A stretch of 64,000 nucleotides of DNA from Verrucomicrobiota bacterium (GTDB lineage: Bacteria > Verrucomicrobiota > Verrucomicrobiia > Verrucomicrobiales > DEV007): NCBI GenBank assembly GCA_020630975.1, contig JAHDID010000009.1:1-64000 (forward strand). The letters are read 5' to 3'. Positions 25,747 through 33,400 of the stretch are shown here, piece by piece (the stretch's first letter is position 1; every line of letters begins with the position of its first letter). The notes beneath the pieces were generated by a model, which was given only the letters and a program-made list of their open reading frames with translations, was not told the origin of the DNA and did not search any database. Both the position numbers and the translations under genes were made by a program.

Positions 25747-27186
25747 ATGCACGACCTACCAGATCTCTACTCACGTCGTCACCTACTGCAGCGCGCGGGC
25801 GCGGGCTTTGGCAGTATCGGGCTGGCCAGCCTACTCTCGCAGGAGGGACTGCTCGGCTCAGATCAGTCTGCCGACCCGCTGGCACCCAAGCAAGGCCACT
25901 TCCCCGGCAAGGCCAAGTCGGTGATCTGGATCTTTGCCAATGGCGGGCCTAGCCAGGTCGATACCTGGGACTACAAGCCCGAGCTGGAAAAGATGGATGG
26001 CAAAGAGCTAGAGGGCTTCGACAAAGAGACCGGCTTCTTCGCCAATGCCGTCGGCCCGCTGATGAAGTCGCCATTCGAGTTCACCCCGCGCGGGCAGTGC
26101 GGCAAGATGGTGTCCTCCCTGTTTCCCCACCTGGGCGAGCACGTCGATAAAATGGCCTTTATCCACTCGGGGCACACCGAGTCGAATAACCACAGCCCCG
26201 CCCTATTCATGATGAACTCCGGCCTACCACGCATGGGCTACCCCTGTGTGGGATCGTGGGTCACCTACGGTCTGGGCAGTGAGAGCCGCGATCTGCCTGC
26301 CTTTGTGGTGATGAGCGATCCACTCGACCGCGGCCTGCCAAAAGGCTCGGCGGCCAACTGGAGTGCTGGCTTTCTACCCAGCGTCTACCAGGGCACCTGG
26401 CTCAAGCCCAAGGGCGATCCCATCGACAATCTCAATCGTCCCGCTCACATGAGCGACCTGCAGCAGCAGCGCCAGCTAGGCCTACTCAGCCAGCTAAACC
26501 AGCACCACATCGACAGTCGCCCCGGCGATCAGGAGCTGGAGGCGCGGATCAAAAGCTTCGAGCTAGCCTACCGCATGCAGCAGGCGGCACCCGAGGCATT
26601 CGACATCGAGCGCGAGCCCGAGCATGTCAAAAATCTCTACGGCGTAGGGGAGAAACGCTGCGACCACTTCGCCCGCCAGTGTCTGACCGCACGGCGCATG
26701 GTCGAGCGCGGTGTGCGCTTTGTACAGATCTACTCAGGCGGCATGGCCAATCAGCGCAGCTGGGATGGCCACAACGACATCGAGGGCAATCACAGCCAAT
26801 TCGCCGGCGAGACCGATCAGCCCGTGGCGGGTCTACTGGCCGATCTGGAGCAGCGCGGCCTGCTAAAGGACACGCTGGTAGTGTGGGGCGGCGAGTTTGG
26901 CCGCCTACCGCTATCGCAAAAGAGCAAGAAACCAGGCCGCGATCACAATCCCCACTGCTTCACCACTTGGATGGCGGGCGGCGGTATCAAAGGCGGCGTC
27001 AGCTACGGCGAGAGCGACGAGATCGGCCACCACGCCGCTGTCGATCCCGTGCATGTGAACGACATCCACGCCACCATCCTGCATCAGCTCGGATTCGACC
27101 ACGAGAAGCTCACTTACGTCTACAATGGCCGTCGTTTTCGCCTGACAGACGTCGGCGGACATGTGATTCAGGACATCTTAGCATAG
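25747..27186 (+). CDS. DUF1501 domain protein (exported, sulfatase/alkaline phosphatase-like fold)
   Basis: A 479-aa protein with an N-terminal YSRRHLLQRAGAGFG Tat-type signal. DUF1501 landmarks are FANGGPSQVDTWDYKP (metal-binding Asp), SGHTESNNHSP, SWDGHNDIEGNH and WGGEFGRLPLSQ, followed by GRDHNPHCF. The fold is related to alkaline phosphatase/sulfatase, but members usually lack a sulfatase formylglycine motif, and their substrate is unknown. Positioned 13 bp downstream of the DUF1549/1553 gene, forming a two-gene operon that ends at the terminator at 27416. The last residues, VIQDILA, are typical of the family C-terminus. Confidence 0.9.
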   Translation: MHDLPDLYSRRHLLQRAGAGFGSIGLASLLSQEGLLGSDQSADPLAPKQGHFPGKAKSVIWIFANGGPSQVDTWDYKPELEKMDGKELEGFDKETGFFANAVGPLMKSPFEFTPRGQCGKMVSSLFPHLGEHVDKMAFIHSGHTESNNHSPALFMMNSGLPRMGYPCVGSWVTYGLGSESRDLPAFVVMSDPLDRGLPKGSAANWSAGFLPSVYQGTWLKPKGDPIDNLNRPAHMSDLQQQRQLGLLSQLNQHHIDSRPGDQELEARIKSFELAYRMQQAAPEAFDIEREPEHVKNLYGVGEKRCDHFARQCLTARRMVERGVRFVQIYSGGMANQRSWDGHNDIEGNHSQFAGETDQPVAGLLADLEQRGLLKDTLVVWGGEFGRLPLSQKSKKPGRDHNPHCFTTWMAGGGIKGGVSYGESDEIGHHAAVDPVHVNDIHATILHQLGFDHEKLTYVYNGRRFRLTDVGGHVIQDILA

Positions 27187-27415
27187 AAAATTTAATTATT
27201 TTTATCGCCCATACCGATCGCCCACAGCCCTTTATTCATCGGACTTGCAGAGCATTCCACTAACGTTTTCAGCCAAGTATTTCAAAGAAATCATTCAACA
27301 ACAGTGACATTTCTTTCTGCCTCCGTCGTCTATATGCCCCGAAGACAGAAGCGATACTCGGTGGGATGCGGTTTCACCAATTTCTGCTGGGTATGGCAAA
27401 ACAAGCGGTTCCTAA

Positions 27416-27451
27416 GTGGGGTCCATCCTAGTGGTGGGCCTCACTTTTTTT
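27416..27451 (+). terminator. Rho-independent terminator after the DUF1549/DUF1501 operon
   Basis: GTGGGGTCC pairs with GGGCCTCAC (two G-U pairs) around an 11-base loop and is followed by seven T residues (27445-27451). It lies 230 bp after the DUF1501 stop. The stretch in between (27187-27415) has no gene I can support. Confidence 0.6.
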
Positions 27452-27479
27452 CTACCCACCTCCGCTCGTCAACTCGACC

Positions 27480-30400
27480 CTATTGAAATCTGACTATCAG
27501 GCTCCTCCCGCCCATGATGGCCCCTAGCAGCACACAGATCAACAGCAGCCAATATCCACGTCCAGTTGAGCTCTGTATTTTTGACGAGATCTCGAGTTCC
27601 GCGTGGTCTTTGAGCTTTTGAAAATGGATCGGCGCGGTCTCTACGGGAAAGTCCACAGCTATCGAGTAGCGGCCCTGCGGGATCAGAGGTGCAGACAATG
27701 CCTGTGAAGGGTAATAAGTCCCTCCCCCAGCTGCTGCCCCTGAGGGTGATTCGAACCCGAAACCGCCGCCTCCTCCGAATGGATCGGGCTCCATAGCGCC
27801 ACCACTACCAAAGGGATCATCATCGCCCCCGCCAAACGGATCATCATGCATCTCCCCACCTCCGCCAAATGGGTCAGCCCGCCCCACCATGCCTCCTCCT
27901 GCGAAGACTCGAGGGGAGCGAGGCTTACCAGCTGCGCTCTTCGGTAGATCTGGCTGCTCTGCTTGGATAGCAGACCTCGCATTGGACACCCGATTGACTG
28001 CGAGCGTTTCGATAGGCTTTCCATAGTTGATTGCGAAATCATTTTGCTCGTTATTCTGCGATAGATTCAGGGTCGACAGCTTCTGTTGCACCTCATCGCT
28101 GGAGTTACTTTTGTTAAAGAAACTAATCTGGCTTTGAGCGCGATCCGCCTGACTCGCCCCCTTTCCCGATTCGGCATTACTTCCTATAGATTCGCCAAAG
28201 AAATTATTTCCTAGCGATATATTATCATTCAGCCGCAGCTGAGAGCTGACGTTGGTGCGCTGCTCTTCTGCGGCCCGAGCGTTATCCTGGTCCCTAGTTT
28301 TGATATCTCCTGCATTCGATACCCAGGCCGTCTTCGATTCGGTTGGCTCACTCGCGATTTGAGAGGTATCAAAAGCTGGCATCTCGATGCGATTTTCAGT
28401 CAGTACGATTCGTTGCTGAGATAGCTCCTCCTTCAGTTTCTTTAGTTCCTGATTATCGTTATCATCGATCTGCGAGAGTTGAGATTCGATCCGCTCAGCC
28501 AGAGCCAGTCCATTATCATAGCCCAGTGCCTGGCTTCGTTTATCCCCTACTTTGCTCTTACTCGTGGAAAACCAGTTCAAACTCTTTAGCTCATCCAGCT
28601 CGCTCTGCAGCTTTGCCACAGCGCTATCCTCGGCCTGTACTCTCTGCATATTGCCACCCGTATCGACCAACTCATGCCCCTGTGGTAAATGGACTTTCCA
28701 CATGGTCTTTTCTACGGTCATGCCCAGCACTGTGGGATCGTCCAGATTGCGCTTTAGCCGATCACTAGTACCCGACTGCCGTTTACCTACCTTGCGAAAC
28801 ACCACCGACACATCGTATGAGAGCTGCCCTGGCTCAGTCTGAATCAGCGGAATCAGCAGCACATCCTGCCCGTCTATCTTGCCTTTATCGGCTCTCACCA
28901 CCGTGCCTGCCACCGTCACCGATACCAGATCCGCTTTCGGGTCGGCGACAATTGGTAAAAACTGCAAGGAACGGTTCTGCATCCGATACACTGCTTTCAG
29001 CCATTCTTCTCCATTGGCTCGAAAGGCGGTGGTCAATTCTGCAAACTGGATGATCGCATCACTCCCCGCACTCGTCTCCAGACGCTCCAGATCGATGCTC
29101 ATCTGCCACTCTGGTCTAGCTCGGTATAGCTGGGCAGATAGTATCGTTTCGGGCTTGTAGGGCAGCATCGACATCACTGCCTTGTCGACACCCTGACTCT
29201 GGATATCCATCTGAGTGACTGAGCGATTTTCCAGTATCACATAGCGCTCCTGTCGATCGGCTCCGGGTATCGCCAGATCGGGTAGCTGGATGCTATCGGT
29301 ATGCGCCAGCTCCGCCTCGAGTGTCAGAGAGGTGGCACTCGTCAGGTACTCCTGAAAGATCACCTCATAGCGGCGCAGTATATCCGTCTCTGTCACCACC
29401 ACTTCGCGGACCTGATCTCCGATCGCACGAAACTCTGGCGCCCCTACTGCTGTCTCAAACACAAATCGATCGATACCACCCCGACTCACTTCGATATCGG
29501 TGTGTACCGAGAGATCTACCCAGGTATCCTGTATCTGAGCCAGCATCACCCATAGCGAATCATATCGTGACTCCAGCTGAGTGGATATCACCTCGCCGGA
29601 GTAGCTAGCCCTATCGAACCGAAATCCACGCTTTTTCTCCATAGGCGGCAGCACCTCGATATCGCTGCCCACTTCATCGATACCTACCTCACGCACCACT
29701 CGGCGATCCTCTGCAAAATCGATGACCACATCGCGCGTCGTATGAGCTACGACTAGCCCAGTGCCAGATACCTGCTCTTCGGAAAAACCATGAACCCGAA
29801 ACGGACCCATCGCTAGGCTCTGCTCCCCAGCACCCACATCGGTCTGCTCTTGGGTGAGATGGATGAGTAGCGCCGTGACCTCTGGCGTCTCTCCTGCCAA
29901 TCTGACAAACAGATCATTCTCCGTCCGCCACCATTCACGGATCCGGTTACCCTGTACCGATTGCACCTTCGAGTCCGCCGGTATCTCAAAAGCCATCTCC
30001 AGCAGTGGCTCATCCAGAGACGTCACTTGAAATTGGGCTATCGTCTCCAGTTTTGCCGCGCCCACTTGGAATACATAATCCGCTACCACACTTCTCTCTG
30101 CTTCTGCGCTCGATAAGGCATAGTCTAGAGCTTCGTCCTGCCCCGTCAGGGAAAAGGTACTCACTGGGATGAAACCGGATTTTCCATCGGCATCGCCACC
30201 CGATGTGATCTGTCGGTGATTCACTCCAGGGTCTGCTTTGATCCGAATCCCATTAGCACGCAGTATCTCTCGCCGCTGCTCGATCCGCGTCGCCTCCGCG
30301 CTCAAATGGGGGAACCGTCGCTGACTAGCAGTCTCATCTTTCGCCGAATACACCCGCTCTCCAGCAAAGCGAATCACTAGAGAATCCTGAGCAGGCTGAC

Positions 30401-33400
30401 TGAGCGAAAACGACAACTCCCGCAGTCCGCTATCGACCCGATCCGCTATCTGCCAATGTGATAGATGAGGTATATCAAATGAGACAGGCGTAACGGAACG
30501 ATCAAACGAGATCGAGAAATCGGATTTCTCCTGCCCCGAAAACTTCAATTGATACTCGGCCTCAAGCTGCTCCAAACCCTGAGCCACGAACAAGCGAGCA
30601 TTGATGAGCCCTAGACTCGGGCGAGTCGATCGATGGGCAGAAGTTTTCAACCTGCGGCGAAACTGTACCTCTCCCGCCTGTCCGATCGCAGCCGTATAGG
30701 TCGTATTTCCATCCTCGATCCTCTCAGCTAGAGGCCAATCACCCTGCAGCACTGGCTCTGCCACCTCACTGTCCATTTTGATCTCCAGCAGCGTCGCCGA
30801 GCACTGTGGCACCTGCCACTTGGCCGAGTCCTGCCCCTCGACGATCGGTACCTTTAGCTCCACATCTATCACATGCTGCCCAGGCTCCTCCACGAGTATG
30901 GCACCCTCTCGCATCGCTGCGGTTTCTCCGTTCAGCCGGATACTCTCGACACTCACTCCAGAGAAAGCCAATGGCACCTTCTGCCAGCCTCTACCGCGGG
31001 TATGCAGTGCTAGCCGTCCAGATACGGCGATCTCCTCAGTCGTCGACTTCACCCGGTACAGCGCACTCGTCAGATCATAGCTCTTCTTCACCTCTGGCTC
31101 GCCCCCCCCAGTTTGCTCCTGCCGATAGGTTTTTACATCCTGCCACAACTTCTGAAACGAATCGTAATCCAGATAATACCGAGTGGCTGACTGCTCCGAT
31201 AGAGGCACTTCCACATCGTAAGGCACATACACCGTATGTGGAGCCAGACTTTCCTCTGCGGCACCCCATACAGGAAGTATTAACAAAGCTATCAAAGCTG
31301 TCGCTCTACCTATCCGGCGACTCAGCGCATAGGCAAACCAAATTCCGATACCCGCCAGCCAACCGAGTAACAAGGCATTGCAGACGATCGCCACACCTCC
31401 GGTGATCGCCAATGGTAGCAAGCCCAGTAAAACGCCACCCAATAACCCGATAAAAATCGGCATCCGTGCATACCTCCAAGCCCCAATCACAAAAGCCAGA
31501 AACCCAAAACAAATCCACAACCATGCTACCCGGATCTGGCGCTCCCAATTCACATAGCGAAACGCAATCGGCTCTGGTGCGTAAAAGCCATCAAATCCGT
31601 AAAACCTGCCAGACTGCGGCAGATCGAACTCCATAGGCAGGCGACCGATATCGCCGACATCAAAACCTTTCAATCGAGCCGCTCCACCCAGAAACGCTTC
31701 GGATAGGCGGAGATCGTTTTCTTTGGCATTGGGACTCTCGACCATCTTAGCGACCTCTTCCGAATAAGTCGTCATGACAGCCTCCAGATTGGGCTGAGTG
31801 TTTCGGATCGATAGCCTCTTACTCACTAAGTCGTACACCGCACTAGCGCCGTCCGGAAAGGCTACCCCTGCTTGCACCAAAACCGCCTTGGCATGGCGTG
31901 CCTTCACGGTGTTGCCTTCCAGCGACTGGAATACGCGAGGTGGCAGAGGGATCTGGACTAAAACCATACCATCTTGCTCCTCAAAGAGAGCCCTCACATC
32001 GCTCAGACTCGTTACCAAGGGGTAGATGGAAGCCGAAACTGGCGCTGCCGAAACACCAACTCCAAACGTTGTAGCAGCCTCCTCGTCCATCACATATCCA
32101 CCATTGCCAAAACTCTCCAAAAACGCCTCAACCAACGCCATTTCATTTGGCGTGTTTTTAACCGTCAACTCACCAAGGGAGGCATCGTAACTAGCTGACG
32201 ACCCTGCACCAAAAGTGATACCAGCTGACTCAAAGAACTCCTTCACCGATGGCGCCTCTGCGAGTGGCTGAAAAAACTCCGGAGGAGCGGCGTACTGATG
32301 AGCGACCACCTCTCCACTACTATGCCGAGCGATGATGGACACCTCATCTGAATTCACCCGATAGCTCACCGAAGCCAACTGTGTGGTGTATCGAAGCGCC
32401 TCAGCCAGAGGTACATTAGTCAAACGCAGTGTAACGGGGACGTTTTCAACTCCTGCAGCCTCAATAATGATAGGCACCCCTGTACCCTCTGGATCCAACT
32501 GCGCAGACTTCGTTTCCAGAAAAGCAATTGCATCGCTCAGCGGGGTGTCTGCAAACTCAACACTCGGCAGCCGAAGATTCCGCAGCTTATCCTCAGTGGC
32601 ATGCCTAGCACTGATGCTATAGTCGACCGCTCTACGGACAATCGGAGTAAGTGGCAAAGCTTCAAAATCCACTCCCGACCGAATCGACTCTTGATATGCC
32701 TCAACCAATTCCATCTGGTCAGGAGTGTTCTTTATGATTAATTGACTTGTTGCTGGATTATAAATAGCCGTAGCTCCTGGCGGGAAAGAAATACCAGCAT
32801 TCTCTAATACCTCCCTAGCCGTCATTTTCTTCAATATAGGTCTCTCATCAGGATCTGGAGCGGCAAACGGATCAATAGGCCCACCACCTCCTACTGAGAA
32901 GCTGCTCAGAAAACCGGGCGGAACGGTATAGGCGTTCATAACCAACTCCTGATCCGGCCTCGAAAGTGGCACGACTACGATTGCATTCGCTTCCACCTTA
33001 TACTTCATCTGTGCTAGGCTGGTAGTATACCGCAGCACTTCACCTAGCGACACGTTGCTTAGCTTTAGTGTAATCGGGGTGCTACCCACACCACCTGCTT
33101 CCGCAGCTCCATTCCCACCACCGAAACCAAACCCACTATCATCTTCTTGCTGAGACTCACTAGCGGCCGCCAATGGAGCATCCAAGATAATGTTTATCCC
33201 GTTCAACTGAGGGTCTAGATCAACACTTTTCGATTGGATGAATTGCAGCGCATCTCTCAACGGCGTTTCACTGAATTCGATGCTCGGAATTCTGATCGAT
33301 GTCAGCAGATCTTCATTTCTGATCATGGCGTCTACTTCCATATTGGAACCTAGCCCTAGCTCCGGCTCAATTGCCTGCGGCACAGGCGACTCCCAGCCTT

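Noticed and set aside
27760-27880. Repeats that could be mistaken for a CRISPR-like or minisatellite array
   Set aside because: The repeats are in frame, protein-level DPFG units of variable spacing within a coding sequence; no spacer-repeat pattern.
28081-28700. Possible phage or transposon signature in the Asn/Ser/Gln-rich part of the giant
   Set aside because: It is continuous with the flanking reading frame and looks like a coiled-coil or disordered linker.
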